DNA of 64,000 bases from positions 124,001-188,000 of the forward strand of contig NZ_JACJFN010000001.1 in the NCBI RefSeq assembly GCF_014164785.1, in the 5' to 3' direction. Under the pieces are notes generated by a model. The model was not told the DNA's origin, did not search any database, and saw only the letters and a program-made list of their open reading frames with translations. This DNA comes from Aquipseudomonas guryensis. Lineage in GTDB: Bacteria > Pseudomonadota > Gammaproteobacteria > Pseudomonadales > Pseudomonadaceae. The position numbers and the translations under genes were made by a program. This document shows, piece after piece, positions 32,750 to 42,289 of the stretch (position 1 is its first letter; the number at the start of each line of letters is the position of its first letter).

Positions 32750-34420
32750 ATGACCATGCTCAAAGACCCGTCGAAGAAGTATCGCCCCTTCACCCCGATC
32801 AATATTCCGGACCGCACCTGGCCGGATCAGATCATCGATAAGGCGCCGATCTGGCTGTCCACCGATCTGCGCGACGGCAACCAGTCGCTGATCGAGCCGA
32901 TGGATGCAGAGAAGAAGATGCGCTTCTTCAAGACCCTGCTGAAGGTCGGCATCAAGGAAATCGAAGTGGGCTTCCCGTCCGCCTCGCAGACCGACTTCGA
33001 CTTCGTACGCGAGCTGATCGAAGGCGGCCACATTCCCGACGACGTGACCATCCAGGTGCTGACCCAGGCCCGTGAAGACCTGATCACCCGCACCTTCGAG
33101 TCGCTCAAGGGCGCGAAGAAGGCCATCGTCCACTACTACAACGCCACCGCGCCGAGCTTCCGCCGCATCGTCTTCAACCAGGACAAGGCTGGCGTGGTCG
33201 AGATCGCCGTGGAAGCGGCGAAGATCGTCAAGCGCCTGGCCGCCGCCCAACCGGAAACCCAGTGGGGCTTCGAGTACTCGCCGGAAGTGTTCAGCTCCAC
33301 CGAGATCGATTTCGCCGTCGAGGTGTGCAACGCGGTGATCGGCGTGTTCCAGCCGACCCCGGCGAACAAGCTGATCCTCAACCTGCCGGCCACCATCGAA
33401 GGCGCCACGCCGAACAACTACGCCGACCAGATCGAGTGGTTCGGCCGCCATGTTGATCGTCGCGATAGCGTGCTGCTCAGCCTGCACACCCACAACGACC
33501 GCGGCACCGGCGTGGCCGCCACCGAGCTGGGCCTGATGGCCGGCGCCGACCGCGTGGAAGGCTGCCTGTTCGGCAATGGCGAGCGTACCGGCAACGTCTG
33601 CCTGGTCACCGTGGCGCTCAACCTCTACACCCAGGGCGTCGACCCGCAACTGGACTTCTCCGACATCGACGCCGTGCGCAAGGTGGTCGAGGAGTGCAAC
33701 CAATTGCCGGTGCACCCGCGTCACCCCTACGTCGGCGATCTGGTGCACACCGCGTTTTCCGGCTCGCACCAGGATGCGATCCGCAAGGGCTTCGCCCAGC
33801 AGGACCCGGAAGGTATCTGGGAAGTCCCGTACCTGCCGATCGACCCGGCCGACATCGGCCGCGATTACGAGGCGGTGATTCGCGTCAACAGCCAGTCCGG
33901 CAAGGGTGGTATCACCTTCCTCCTCGAGCAGGAATACGGCATCAGCCTGCCGCGGCGCATGCAGATCGAGTTCAGCCAGGTGGTGCAGAAGGAAACCGAT
34001 CGCCTCGGCCTGGAAATGACCGCCGCGCAGATCTACGGCCTGCTCGAAGCCGAGTACCTCAAGGCCAACAGCCCCTATATGCTGAAGAGCCATCGCCTGC
34101 AGGAAGAGAACGGCATCTGCAACGTCGACATCGACGTGACCGTAGGCGGCGAGCTGCGCCGCAAGCACGGCACCGGCAAGGGCCCGCTGGAGGCGCTGGT
34201 CGCCGCCCTGCCGCTCAATGTGGAGATCATGGATTACCACGAGCATGCCATCAGCTCAGGCACCAATGCCCAGGCCGCGGCGTATATCGAGGTGCGGGTC
34301 AACGGCGGACGTCCGCTGCACGGCATCGGCATCGACGAGAACCTGACCACGGCGACCTTCCGCGCCCTGTTCAGCGCGCTCAACCGCGCCATGAGCCAGG
34401 CCGAAGTGCAAGCTGCCTGA
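32750..34420 (+). CDS. leuA: 2-isopropylmalate synthase (long form)
   Basis: First committed step of leucine biosynthesis: condenses 2-oxoisovalerate with acetyl-CoA. The 556-residue product has the TIM-barrel catalytic domain ([12 protein letters not shown] with catalytic Arg/Asp, [16 protein letters not shown] with metal-binding His residues, GNGERTGN), a linker, and the C-terminal LeuA allosteric domain, where leucine normally feeds back. The ATG at 32750 has AAGGA eight bases upstream. It is preceded by a possible leader ORF and followed by a strong terminator. Confidence 0.97.
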   Translation: MTMLKDPSKKYRPFTPINIPDRTWPDQIIDKAPIWLSTDLRDGNQSLIEPMDAEKKMRFFKTLLKVGIKEIEVGFPSASQTDFDFVRELIEGGHIPDDVTIQVLTQAREDLITRTFESLKGAKKAIVHYYNATAPSFRRIVFNQDKAGVVEIAVEAAKIVKRLAAAQPETQWGFEYSPEVFSSTEIDFAVEVCNAVIGVFQPTPANKLILNLPATIEGATPNNYADQIEWFGRHVDRRDSVLLSLHTHNDRGTGVAATELGLMAGADRVEGCLFGNGERTGNVCLVTVALNLYTQGVDPQLDFSDIDAVRKVVEECNQLPVHPRHPYVGDLVHTAFSGSHQDAIRKGFAQQDPEGIWEVPYLPIDPADIGRDYEAVIRVNSQSGKGGITFLLEQEYGISLPRRMQIEFSQVVQKETDRLGLEMTAAQIYGLLEAEYLKANSPYMLKSHRLQEENGICNVDIDVTVGGELRRKHGTGKGPLEALVAALPLNVEIMDYHEHAISSGTNAQAAAYIEVRVNGGRPLHGIGIDENLTTATFRALFSALNRAMSQAEVQAA

Positions 34421-34437
34421 GTCATAAAGGTGTTAGT

Positions 34438-34467
34438 TAAAGGAGAGCTCAGGCTCTCCTTTTTTCT
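34438..34467 (+). terminator. intrinsic terminator of leuA
   Basis: AAAGGAGAGC and GCTCTCCTTT form a 10-base stem with loop TCAG, followed by TTTTTTC, 18 bases after the leuA stop. Confidence 0.85.
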
Positions 34468-34525
34468 GTGCGCGTCTACCGTTCTAACTAGACTGCAGAT
34501 TGTTGTCTGCTGGTGGAGACCGCTG

Positions 34526-35281
34526 ATGCGCAAATCTGGATTGCTACCCCGCTGCCTGCTGCTCGGCCTGCTGCTGGCCGGCACCAGCCTGAGCAATGCC
34601 GCCGACGTAGTAATGGCCTTCGGCGAGAAGATTCCGCCCTTCTGCTTCCCCGAAAGCGACAGCGGCATCGAGCTGGAAATCATCGGTGAAGCCCTGGCCT
34701 TCAAGGGCCATCAGCTCAAACCGCGCTACTACCCGCTGGCCCGTGTGCCGCTGACCTTTCGCCAGGGGGAAGTGGATGCGGCGATGACCGACTTGGGCCA
34801 GGATCTCAGTGAAATCGGCGCCCACTACGGCAATCCGGCGGTCATCTACCAGAACGTATTGGTCACCCTCAAAGGCCGCAAGCTCAGCATCAAGAGACCG
34901 GAAGACCTAAAGGGGCTGAGCGTGGTGGCCTTTCCGGGTGCGGCCAAGCGCTACCCGGAGTGGCTGGCCGCCAGCGAGCAGGCCGGCCTGTACTTCGAAC
35001 AGAATAATCAGGAGTTGCAGGTGCTTGGCCTGAACAAGGCGCGCTACGACGTGGTGCTAAGTGATCGCAGCATCTTCCGCTACTTCGAGCTGCTGCTGGA
35101 GCGCACCACCCTGTTCAAGGCCAAGTCGGTGCAGATGCACGAGTTCACCGAAGTCGAGCCCGACGACTACCGCCCGGTATTCCGCGACCCGCAGATCCGC
35201 GACGACTTCAATGCCGGCCTGGAACACCTCAAGGCCACGGGGCGCTACCAGGAAATCTACGATCACTACCTGCAGCAATAA
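34526..35281 (+). CDS. periplasmic solute-binding protein (SBP_bac_3-like), orphan
   Basis: A 251-residue exported protein with signal peptide (LLPRCLLLGLLLAGTSLSNA) and a family-3 substrate-binding fold: AFGEKIPPFCFPESDSGIELEIIGEAL, LARVPLTFRQGEVDAAMTDLG and YDVVLSDRSIFRYFELLLER. Such proteins bind amino acids or related small polar solutes. No permease or ATPase gene adjoins it, so it is an orphan binding protein. The ATG has GGAGA upstream. Convergent with the amidase gene. Confidence 0.8.
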   Translation: MRKSGLLPRCLLLGLLLAGTSLSNAADVVMAFGEKIPPFCFPESDSGIELEIIGEALAFKGHQLKPRYYPLARVPLTFRQGEVDAAMTDLGQDLSEIGAHYGNPAVIYQNVLVTLKGRKLSIKRPEDLKGLSVVAFPGAAKRYPEWLAASEQAGLYFEQNNQELQVLGLNKARYDVVLSDRSIFRYFELLLERTTLFKAKSVQMHEFTEVEPDDYRPVFRDPQIRDDFNAGLEHLKATGRYQEIYDHYLQQ

Positions 35282-35450
35282 TGCCCACGGTTCCGCTCAC
35301 AATCTCCCGTAGTGTGCGCCATACATCCCCAAGGCCACATAGGGCATTTCGCTGCGCACGACGCCCCTGCAGAAGGGGCGCTATGTCCCATCCTGTGCAC
35401 CCCTCATTGGTCGCGGCTGGAGAAGATCGCATGCAGGTTCCGAGAACCTG

Positions 35451-36239
35451 TCAGGATTCGCCCAGGCTGAAAGCATCGGCATCCAGATGCGCGGGAAAAC
35501 GTTCGCGATAGGTCGACAGGTTTGCGGCACTGAGGCGCACACGGAACACTCCACCCACCTCGCCCGGCGCCAGCAGCGCCTCGCCCTGGAAGTCCAGCAC
35601 CTGGCTGTCGCCGCTGTACGGGTGGCCATTGCCATCGCTGCCGATGCGGTTGACCGCCGCCACGTAGCACAGGTTCTCGATCGCTCGCGCCGGTAGCAGG
35701 CGGTTCCAGTGCTGGCGCCGCATCGCCGGCCAGTTGGCGGTGTACAGCAGCAGGTCGGTGCCGCCAGCATCGCGGCTCCACACCGGGAAGCGCAGGTCGT
35801 AGCAGATCAGCGGACGCACCCGCCAGCCATTCAGTTCCAGCAGCACCTGCTGTTCGCCGGCGGCGTAGTGCTTGTGCTCGCCAGCCATACGGAACAGGTG
35901 ACGCTTGTCGTAATGCGCCAGCGTGCCGTCCGGGCGCGCCCACAGCAGGCGATTGCGGTAGCTGCCATCGGCGGCCTGGATGATCAGGCTGCCGCAGATC
36001 ACCGAGCCGATGCGTTCGGCCTGCTCCAGCAGCCAGGCGGTAGTCGGCCCGTCCTCCGGCTCGGCCAGGGCCGAGGAATGCATGGAGAAACCGGTGCTGA
36101 ACATTTCCGGCAGGATCACCAGATCGGCAGCACGCGCCTCGGCCAGCAGCTCGGCAAAGTGCGCGCGGTTGGCTGCCGGGTCCTGCCAGGTCAGCTCGGT
36201 CTGGATCAGCGCCAGTTCGAGATCGGGTTTATGGCTCAT
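35451..36239 (-). CDS. nitrilase-family amidase, probable omega-amidase (YafV type)
   Basis: Carbon-nitrogen hydrolase of 262 residues with the catalytic triad Glu45 (ILPEMFSTGF), Lys112 (HYDKRHLF) and Cys146 (LICYDLRFP). The MFSTGFSM motif and the YTANWP segment point to the YafV/Nit2 omega-amidase group, which hydrolyses 2-oxoglutaramate or 2-oxosuccinamate. The aminotransferase upstream on the same strand is the likely source of such 2-oxo acid amides. The two genes are separated by a REP element. Confidence 0.87.
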   Translation of the reverse strand: MSHKPDLELALIQTELTWQDPAANRAHFAELLAEARAADLVILPEMFSTGFSMHSSALAEPEDGPTTAWLLEQAERIGSVICGSLIIQAADGSYRNRLLWARPDGTLAHYDKRHLFRMAGEHKHYAAGEQQVLLELNGWRVRPLICYDLRFPVWSRDAGGTDLLLYTANWPAMRRQHWNRLLPARAIENLCYVAAVNRIGSDGNGHPYSGDSQVLDFQGEALLAPGEVGGVFRVRLSAANLSTYRERFPAHLDADAFSLGES

Positions 36240-36263
36240 CGCAACGCCTCAAAGTGATTTTTT

Positions 36264-36326
36264 GTAGGAGCCAGCTCGCTGGCGATCCCCACAGATCAAA
36301 AGCATCGCCAGCAAGCTGGCTCCTAC
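36264..36326. repeat. inverted REP pair between the amidase and aminotransferase genes
   Basis: Arms GTAGGAGCCAGCTCGCTGGC (36264-) and, in reverse complement, the same sequence with one mismatch (to 36326) are separated by 17 bases. GTAGGAGCCAGC-type palindromes are a well-known REP family of pseudomonads. Sequence differs from the REP pair at 22531-22598. Confidence 0.85.
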
Positions 36327-36329
36327 CGG

Positions 36330-37478
36330 TTAAACCGCACAGAGCTTCTCGGCGGCCTGACGCAGGGTGTCTTCGCGCTTGGCGAAGCAGAAGCGCACCA
36401 GGCGCAGCTCGGCCGGCGGTTGCTGGTAGAACACCGACACCGGAATGGCCGCCACCCCGTGCTCGCGGGTCAGCCATTCGGCCATGGCCACGTCATCCAG
36501 GTCGGGGCGGATCGCCGAATAGTCGACCAGCTGAAAATAGGTGCCGGTAGTGCGACGGAAGCGGAAACGCGAGTTAGCCAGCAGATCGCAGAACAGGTCA
36601 CGCTTGCTCTGGTAGAACGCTGGCAGCTCCTCGACATGCTCGGGATACTCGCTCATGAAGTCGGCCAGCGCCCACTGCAGTGGAGTTACTCCACAGAAAC
36701 TGACGTACTGGTGCACCTTGCGCAGCTCCGCGGTCAGCGCCGGCGGCGCCACCACGTAGCCGGTCTTCCAGCCGGTGACGTGATAGGTCTTGCCGAACGA
36801 ACTGACCACGAAAGCACGCCGGTACAGCTCCTCGTGGGCCAGCACGCTGGCGTGCGCCACGCCGTCGAATACCAGGTGCTCGTAGACCTCGTCGCTGATC
36901 AGGTAGATATCGCGCTCGCGGATCAGCGCCGCCAGGCGATCCAGCTCGGCGCCGGAAATCAGCGCGCCGCTGGGGTTGTGCGGGCTGTTGAGGATGATCA
37001 GCCGCGTGCGCGGACTCAGTGCATCCTGCAGACGCTGCCAGTCGATGGCGAAGTCCGCAAGAGCCAGCGGCACATGCACGCAGCGCCCACCGGCCAGCTC
37101 CACCGAGGGCTCATAGCTGTCGTAACTGGGATCAAAGACGATCACCTCGTCACCGGGATGGATCAGCGCCTGGATCGCACAGAAGATCGCCTGGGTGGCG
37201 CCCGGGGTGATGGTCAACTCCGCATCGGCACTGACGCTACGTCCGTAGCAGCGGGCAATCTTCGCCGCCACCTGCTCGCGCAAGGCCGGCAGGCCGGTCA
37301 TCGCCGCGTATTGGTTGTGGCCGGCGGCGATATGCCGGCCGACGGCATCACGCAGGGCCTGCGGCCCGTCGAAGTCGGGGAAGCCCTGGGACAGGTTGAG
37401 CGCGCCGGTTTCCGCGGCGAGCTGGGACATGCGGGTGAAGATGGTGGTGCCGACATGCGGCAACTTGCTGGTGAGCAT
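36330..37478 (-). CDS. class I/II PLP aminotransferase, methionine aminotransferase-like (YbdL group)
   Basis: A 382-residue fold-type I aminotransferase. Recognisable segments: LSQGFPDFDGP, substrate loop ITPGATQAIF, PSYDSYEPS, NSPHNPSGA, DEVYEHLVFDG and the Schiff-base Lys230 in SSFGKTYHVTGWKTGY. The YbdL/KYAT-like group uses methionine, aromatic amino acids or glutamine; the paired omega-amidase favours glutamine as amino donor. ATG at 37478; an earlier GTG/ATG is not needed. The stop lies next to a REP pair. Confidence 0.87.
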   Translation of the reverse strand: MLTSKLPHVGTTIFTRMSQLAAETGALNLSQGFPDFDGPQALRDAVGRHIAAGHNQYAAMTGLPALREQVAAKIARCYGRSVSADAELTITPGATQAIFCAIQALIHPGDEVIVFDPSYDSYEPSVELAGGRCVHVPLALADFAIDWQRLQDALSPRTRLIILNSPHNPSGALISGAELDRLAALIRERDIYLISDEVYEHLVFDGVAHASVLAHEELYRRAFVVSSFGKTYHVTGWKTGYVVAPPALTAELRKVHQYVSFCGVTPLQWALADFMSEYPEHVEELPAFYQSKRDLFCDLLANSRFRFRRTTGTYFQLVDYSAIRPDLDDVAMAEWLTREHGVAAIPVSVFYQQPPAELRLVRFCFAKREDTLRQAAEKLCAV

Positions 37479-37555
37479 CAGGCCTATTCCTGCAGACGGG
37501 CGCAAGCCGCGAGGATAGCCGATGGGCGCTGGCGGATGCAGCAGTCACGGACATG

Positions 37556-37591
37556 AAAAGGGCGCAGAAGCTTATGCTTCTGCGCCCTTTC
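37556..37591 (-). terminator. intrinsic terminator after der
   Basis: A 15-base perfect stem (AAAGGGCGCAGAAGC with GCTTCTGCGCCCTTT) and TTAT loop, with TTTTC on the minus strand, 33 bases past the der stop. Confidence 0.88.
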
Positions 37592-37623
37592 AAACCACGC
37601 TAGCCAACCGGCTGACGCGACGC

Positions 37624-39087
37624 TTACTTCTTGTCGCGACGTTTTTTCTCAGCCTTCTTATGGTGGCTCATCAGACGACGCTTCTTGTTCACCTGACGGT
37701 CGGTGAGGGTGTTCTTCTTGCCCTCGTAGGGGTTCTCGCCGCCCTTGTATTCGATGCGAATCGGCGTACCGACCAGCTTGAGCACGCGGCGGAAGGTATT
37801 CTCCAGGTAGCGCGAGTAGGACTTCGGCACCGCATCGACCTGGTTGCCGTGGATCACGATCAGTGGCGGGTTGGCGCCACCGAGGTGGGCATAGCGCAGC
37901 TTGATGCGACGGCCACTGACCATCGGCGGCTGGTGCTCGCGCACCGCGTCCTCGAGGATCTGGGTCAGGCGGTTGGTCGGCCAGCGGGTGATCGCCGACT
38001 TGAACGAGGCCTGCACCGACTTGTACAGGTTGCCCACGCCCGTGCCGTGCAGGGCGGAGATGAAGTGGATGTCGGCATAGTCGACGAAGAACAGCCGGCG
38101 CTCCAGCTCGGTCTTCACGTAGTCGCGCTCGCCAGGCTCCATGCCGTCCCACTTGTTCAGCGCGATGACCAGCGCGCGGCCGGATTCGATGGCGAAGCCG
38201 AGCAGATTGAGGTCATGGTCGACCACGCCTTCACGGGCATCCATGACGAAGATCACGACGTTGGCGTCCTTGATCGCCTGCAGGGTCTTCACCACCGAGA
38301 ACTTTTCCACTTCCTCGTGGATCTTGCCGCGCTTGCGTACGCCGGCGGTGTCGATCAGCGTGTACTTCTCGTCATTGCGCTCGAACGGGATGTAGATGCT
38401 GTCGCGGGTGGTGCCCGGCTGGTCATAGACCACCACGCGCTCCTCACCGAGCATGCGGTTGACCAGGGTCGACTTGCCGACGTTGGGTCGGCCGATGATG
38501 GCGATCTTGATGCCATCCTTCTCGCTCGGACCGGGGATGCGCTTGGCTTCCTCGCCTTCGGCGACCTCTTCGTCGATGGCGTCCTCTTCCGCGTCTTGCG
38601 GGAACTCACCGAGTGCTGCTTCGAGCATCTGGGTGATGCCACGGCCATGGGCGCCAGCAATCGGCAGGGCTTCGCCCAGGCCCATCGGGCTGAATTCGGC
38701 ACGGGCGATGTCCGGATCGATGTTGTCGATCTTGTTCACCACCAGGTAGCTACGCTTGTTGCGCTTGCGCAGGTGCTCGCCAATCATCTGGTCGCCAGCG
38801 GTCATGCCGGCACGGGCGTCGACCAGGAACAGCACGACATCGGCTTCCTCGATGGCCAGCAGCGACTGCTCGGCCATCTTCTCGTCGATGCCCTCTTCGT
38901 CGCCGGAAATGCCGCCGGTGTCGACCAGGATGTAGCTACGACCTTCCCACTTGGCCTCGCCGTACTGGCGATCACGGGTCAGCCCCGACAGGTCACCGAC
39001 GATGGCATCGCGGCTGCGGGTCAGGCGGTTGAACAGGGTCGACTTGCCCACATTGGGACGGCCCACCAGGGCGATTACCGGAACCAT
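37624..39087 (-). CDS. der: ribosome biogenesis GTPase Der (EngA)
   Basis: Essential double-GTPase needed for 50S assembly. The 487 residues contain two Ras-like domains: P-loop GRPNVGKST at about 9-17 with DTGGI and NKID, and a second P-loop near 200 with DTAGVRKRG and NKWD. An acidic linker ([21 protein letters not shown]) joins them, and a KH-like C-terminus ends in a basic tail. ATG at 39087 ([12 protein letters not shown]). It is the last gene of the hisS-side gene train before a terminator. Confidence 0.98.
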   Translation of the reverse strand: MVPVIALVGRPNVGKSTLFNRLTRSRDAIVGDLSGLTRDRQYGEAKWEGRSYILVDTGGISGDEEGIDEKMAEQSLLAIEEADVVLFLVDARAGMTAGDQMIGEHLRKRNKRSYLVVNKIDNIDPDIARAEFSPMGLGEALPIAGAHGRGITQMLEAALGEFPQDAEEDAIDEEVAEGEEAKRIPGPSEKDGIKIAIIGRPNVGKSTLVNRMLGEERVVVYDQPGTTRDSIYIPFERNDEKYTLIDTAGVRKRGKIHEEVEKFSVVKTLQAIKDANVVIFVMDAREGVVDHDLNLLGFAIESGRALVIALNKWDGMEPGERDYVKTELERRLFFVDYADIHFISALHGTGVGNLYKSVQASFKSAITRWPTNRLTQILEDAVREHQPPMVSGRRIKLRYAHLGGANPPLIVIHGNQVDAVPKSYSRYLENTFRRVLKLVGTPIRIEYKGGENPYEGKKNTLTDRQVNKKRRLMSHHKKAEKKRRDKK

Positions 39088-39122
39088 TGGGCTCCTCCAC
39101 AACTAAATCCAGAAAACACAAA

Positions 39123-39149
39123 GGCCGCTGCCGTAGAACGGCAGCGGCC
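39123..39149 (-). terminator. hairpin between bamB and der
   Basis: GGCCGCTGCCG and CGGCAGCGGCC make an 11-base perfect stem with a five-base loop; the minus strand continues TTTGTGTTTTC. It could terminate most bamB transcripts or act as a processing site ahead of der. Confidence 0.65.
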
Positions 39150-39166
39150 GGACATTGCAAAACAGC

Positions 39167-40306
39167 TTAGCGGATGGTCAGCGCGACCAGTTTTCCGCTG
39201 TTGCCGTAGGCGTAAATCCAGTCACCCACCACCAGCGGACGGGCACGCAGGCCGTCGCCGTCGATCTTCTTGCGACCGACGAAGTGGCCATCCACCTGAC
39301 TCAGCAGGTGCAGGTAGCCTTCCAGGTCGCCGACTGCGACGTAGCTGGAAAACACTTCGGGAGCCGACAGCTGGCGACGGGCCAGGGCATCGTTGCTCCA
39401 CAGCGCCGAAGTGGAGCGCTCGTCGATGCTCTCGACACTGCCACCGGCCTGGCTGACGTAAACGTTGCCGAAGCCCTGGGCCAGGCCCACGTAGCTAGAG
39501 GCTTCGCGCTGCCACAGCTGGCGGCCACTGTCGATGTCGATGGCAGCCACTTTGCCCTGGTAGGTCACCACGTACAGGGTGCCACCGGACAGCAGCAGGC
39601 TGCCGTCGATGTCGACTACCCGCTCCAGCTCGGAACGGCCTTGCGGCACGGCCACGCGCTGTTCCCACACCGGGATGCCACGCTGGATATCCAGGGCAAT
39701 CACCTTGCCGGTGGACAGGCCGGCGATGGCCAGACGGTTGGTCACTACCGGACTGCTGGTACCGCGCAGGGTCAGTACGGCCGGGCTGTTCTCGAAGATC
39801 CAGCGTTGCTCGCCGGTGCTCGCATCCAGACCGATCAGGCGATCGTCCTGGGTCTGCACCACCACTACGTCACCGTTGGTGGCCGGAGCGGACAGCACTT
39901 CGCTGGTCACGCGGGCGCGCCAGCGCTCTTCACCGGAGCTGGAGTCGAGGGCGACGACTTCACCCTTGAGGGTGCCGACCAGCACCAGGCCATAGCCGAC
40001 GCCCACGCCACCGGATACCGGCAGTTCCAGGTCGACTTTCCAGAACACGTCGCCACTCAGGCGATCGAGCGCCATCACCACGCCTTCGGCATCGGCGGCG
40101 AACAGGCGCTCGCCGTCCACGGCTGGGGTCAGCAGGTTATACAGCTCGCCCTGACCGTCACCGATGGAGCGGCTCCACTGGCTCTGCAGCTCGACTTCTT
40201 CCTGGAACTCAGGGAGTTCGGCAGGCGGCAGTTCCTTCTTGCTGTTGCTGCTGCAACCCACGGCCAGAACGGCCAGGGCCAGCACGGCGGCATTCTTCCA
40301 GCGCAT
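39167..40306 (-). CDS. bamB: outer membrane protein assembly factor BamB
   Basis: Lipoprotein subunit of the BAM complex, an eight-bladed beta-propeller that aids folding of outer-membrane proteins. The 379-residue protein has a lipobox LAVGC (Cys18) followed by PQQ-like blades with tryptophan-containing repeats (GDVFWKVDLE, GEERWRARVTSE, GEQRWIFENS, GRQLWQREASS). The ATG at 40306 (MRWKNAAVLAL) gives a normal signal; another ATG four codons earlier overlaps the yfgM stop. Only a few bases follow yfgM, so they are co-translated. Confidence 0.95.
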   Translation of the reverse strand: MRWKNAAVLALAVLAVGCSSNSKKELPPAELPEFQEEVELQSQWSRSIGDGQGELYNLLTPAVDGERLFAADAEGVVMALDRLSGDVFWKVDLELPVSGGVGVGYGLVLVGTLKGEVVALDSSSGEERWRARVTSEVLSAPATNGDVVVVQTQDDRLIGLDASTGEQRWIFENSPAVLTLRGTSSPVVTNRLAIAGLSTGKVIALDIQRGIPVWEQRVAVPQGRSELERVVDIDGSLLLSGGTLYVVTYQGKVAAIDIDSGRQLWQREASSYVGLAQGFGNVYVSQAGGSVESIDERSTSALWSNDALARRQLSAPEVFSSYVAVGDLEGYLHLLSQVDGHFVGRKKIDGDGLRARPLVVGDWIYAYGNSGKLVALTIR

Positions 40307-40310
40307 CACG

Positions 40311-40946
40311 TCACGCATCCCCTTTTGCCAGGTCGTCGAGCTTCATTTGCAGGCCACCTACGGCAGCATCGTCGGCCAGTGCTTGCTTGGCTTTCTGATA
40401 GGCCGCATGGGCATCGTCGGTACGGCCGAGCTGCACCAGCAGATCGCCCTTGAGTTCTTCACGGCTGGCCAGCCAAGCTTTGTCCGCTTCGCCATCCAGC
40501 AGCTTGAGGCCATCTTCGACCTTGCCCTGGGCGGCCAGCACGCGTGCCAGGCGCTGGCGAGCCAGCTCGGCCACGGTCGCGTCGACCGGCTTTTCGGTCA
40601 GCGCCTTCAGTTCTGCCGCTGCATCGTCCAGCTTGCCATTTTCCACCGCCACCTTGGCCACAAACAGAGCCGCGTACTGGGCATAGTGGCTACCGGCATG
40701 CTCGCTCTTCAGCTTGCCCGCCAGTTCGGCAACCTTGGCGACATCCGGCTTGCCCTCGGCAGTCAGGCTGGTTTCCAGCAGTTGCTGATAGATCAGCGAA
40801 GCCGTTTGCGCCTGGGTGCTCTGGTATTCCTGCCAACCTTTCCAGCCGAATACCAAGGCCAGCGCCAGTACGCCACCCGTCAGCAGGGGTTTGCCATTGC
40901 GCTGCCACCAGTCCTTGATCTGCGCAATCTGTTCGTCTTCGGTCAT
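40311..40946 (-). CDS. yfgM: YfgM family tetratricopeptide membrane protein
   Basis: A 211-residue inner-membrane protein with one N-terminal helix (PLLTGGVLALALVFGWKGW) and a periplasmic TPR-like helical domain (YAQYAALFVAKVAVENGKLDDAAAELKALT, ARVLAAQGKVEDGLKLL). YfgM interacts with SecYEG and periplasmic chaperones in E. coli. ATG at 40946 has GGGGTGA nearby. Placed between hisS and bamB, the typical order. Confidence 0.92.
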   Translation of the reverse strand: MTEDEQIAQIKDWWQRNGKPLLTGGVLALALVFGWKGWQEYQSTQAQTASLIYQQLLETSLTAEGKPDVAKVAELAGKLKSEHAGSHYAQYAALFVAKVAVENGKLDDAAAELKALTEKPVDATVAELARQRLARVLAAQGKVEDGLKLLDGEADKAWLASREELKGDLLVQLGRTDDAHAAYQKAKQALADDAAVGGLQMKLDDLAKGDA

Positions 40947-40981
40947 GCTCACCCCGGTAACTCCTTAATTCTCGATGTGCT

Positions 40982-42271
40982 TCAAGCCTGCGCCAGGCAG
41001 GTGGCAAGGTGCTGCGCAAGCGCATCCCAGGCAATGGTTTGTTGTTCGCTGTCGTCGCGCAAAGGTTTGCAACCTACCACGCGGGTGGCCAGTTCGTCCT
41101 CACCCAGAATCAGGGCAAAGCGTGCGCCGCTCTTGTCGGCCTTCTTGAACTGGCTCTTGAAACTGCCGGCACCGGCGTTGACCACCAGGCGCAAGCCCGG
41201 CATAGCATCACGCAGACGCTCGGCCAAGGTCAGGGCAGCCAACTCGGCCGGCTCGCCAAACGCGCACAGGTAAAGGTCGGCCGGGCTGTGCAGTTCTGCG
41301 GGCACCAACTCCAGGGTTTCCAACAGCAGCACCAGGCGCTCGACGCCCATGGCAAAGCCGACGCCCGGTGTCGGCTTGCCGCCGAACTGGCTAATCAGCC
41401 CGTCGTAACGGCCGCCGGCACACACTGTGCCTTGCGAGCCGAGCTTGTCGGTAACCCACTCGAACACGGTACGCCCGTAGTAATCCAGGCCACGCACCAG
41501 CTTCGGATTGATTTCGTAGCCAATACCGACCGCATCCAAACGGGCCTTGAGCCCCTCGAAGTGCACGCGCGATTCCTCGTCGAGGTAGTCGTGCAGGGTC
41601 GGCGCGCCAACCAGCAAGGCCTGGGTCTGGGCATTCTTGCTGTCGAGAATGCGCAACGGGTTGGTGGTCAGACGACGCTGGCTATCTTCGTCGAGCTGCT
41701 CGAAGCGCTCCTGCAGGTAGGCCACCAGGGCATCGCGATAGACCGCACGAGCTTCGCTCGAACCCAGGCTGTTGAGCTGCAGAGTCACCGAGTCGGCCAG
41801 CCCGAGCTTCTGCCACAGGCGCGCGGTGAGCACGATCAGCTCGGCATCGATATCCGGCCCTGGCAGGTTGAAGACTTCCACGCCGACCTGGTGAAACTGG
41901 CGGTAGCGACCTTTCTGCGGCTTCTCATAGCGGTACATTGGACCGGCGTACCAGAGCTTCTGCACCTGGCCGCCACCGGTCAGACCATGCTCCAGCACAG
42001 CCCGCACGCAGCCGGCGGTGCCTTCCGGACGCAGGGTCAGAGACTCTTCGTTGCGGTCGAGGAAGGTGTACATCTCCTTGTCGACCACATCGGTGCCTTC
42101 GCCGATGCCGCGGGCGAACAGCTCGGTGAATTCGAGCACCGGCAGGCGGATTTCCTTGTAACCGTAGCCATCCAACAGGGTGGCCAGGGTGTTCTCCAGA
42201 TAACGCCAAGTCGGCGTCTGCTCCGGCAGGATGTCGTTCATGCCGCGGATGGCTTGTAGGGTCTTGCTCAC
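40982..42271 (-). CDS. hisS: histidyl-tRNA synthetase
   Basis: Class II aminoacyl-tRNA synthetase charging tRNA-His. The 429-residue product has motif 1 ([31 protein letters not shown]), the HisA signatures ([30 protein letters not shown]), motif 3 ([11 protein letters not shown]) and the C-terminal anticodon domain. Start codon is GTG at 42271, giving (M)[13 protein letters not shown]; no ATG fits. Between ispG and yfgM in the conserved train. Confidence 0.98.
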   Translation of the reverse strand: MSKTLQAIRGMNDILPEQTPTWRYLENTLATLLDGYGYKEIRLPVLEFTELFARGIGEGTDVVDKEMYTFLDRNEESLTLRPEGTAGCVRAVLEHGLTGGGQVQKLWYAGPMYRYEKPQKGRYRQFHQVGVEVFNLPGPDIDAELIVLTARLWQKLGLADSVTLQLNSLGSSEARAVYRDALVAYLQERFEQLDEDSQRRLTTNPLRILDSKNAQTQALLVGAPTLHDYLDEESRVHFEGLKARLDAVGIGYEINPKLVRGLDYYGRTVFEWVTDKLGSQGTVCAGGRYDGLISQFGGKPTPGVGFAMGVERLVLLLETLELVPAELHSPADLYLCAFGEPAELAALTLAERLRDAMPGLRLVVNAGAGSFKSQFKKADKSGARFALILGEDELATRVVGCKPLRDDSEQQTIAWDALAQHLATCLAQA

Positions 42272-42289
42272 AAATATTCCTTAGTGCGA

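Noticed and set aside
32690-32750. Transcription terminator between the leuA leader ORF and leuA
   Set aside because: No stem followed by a T run was found, so attenuation of the classical kind is not supported.
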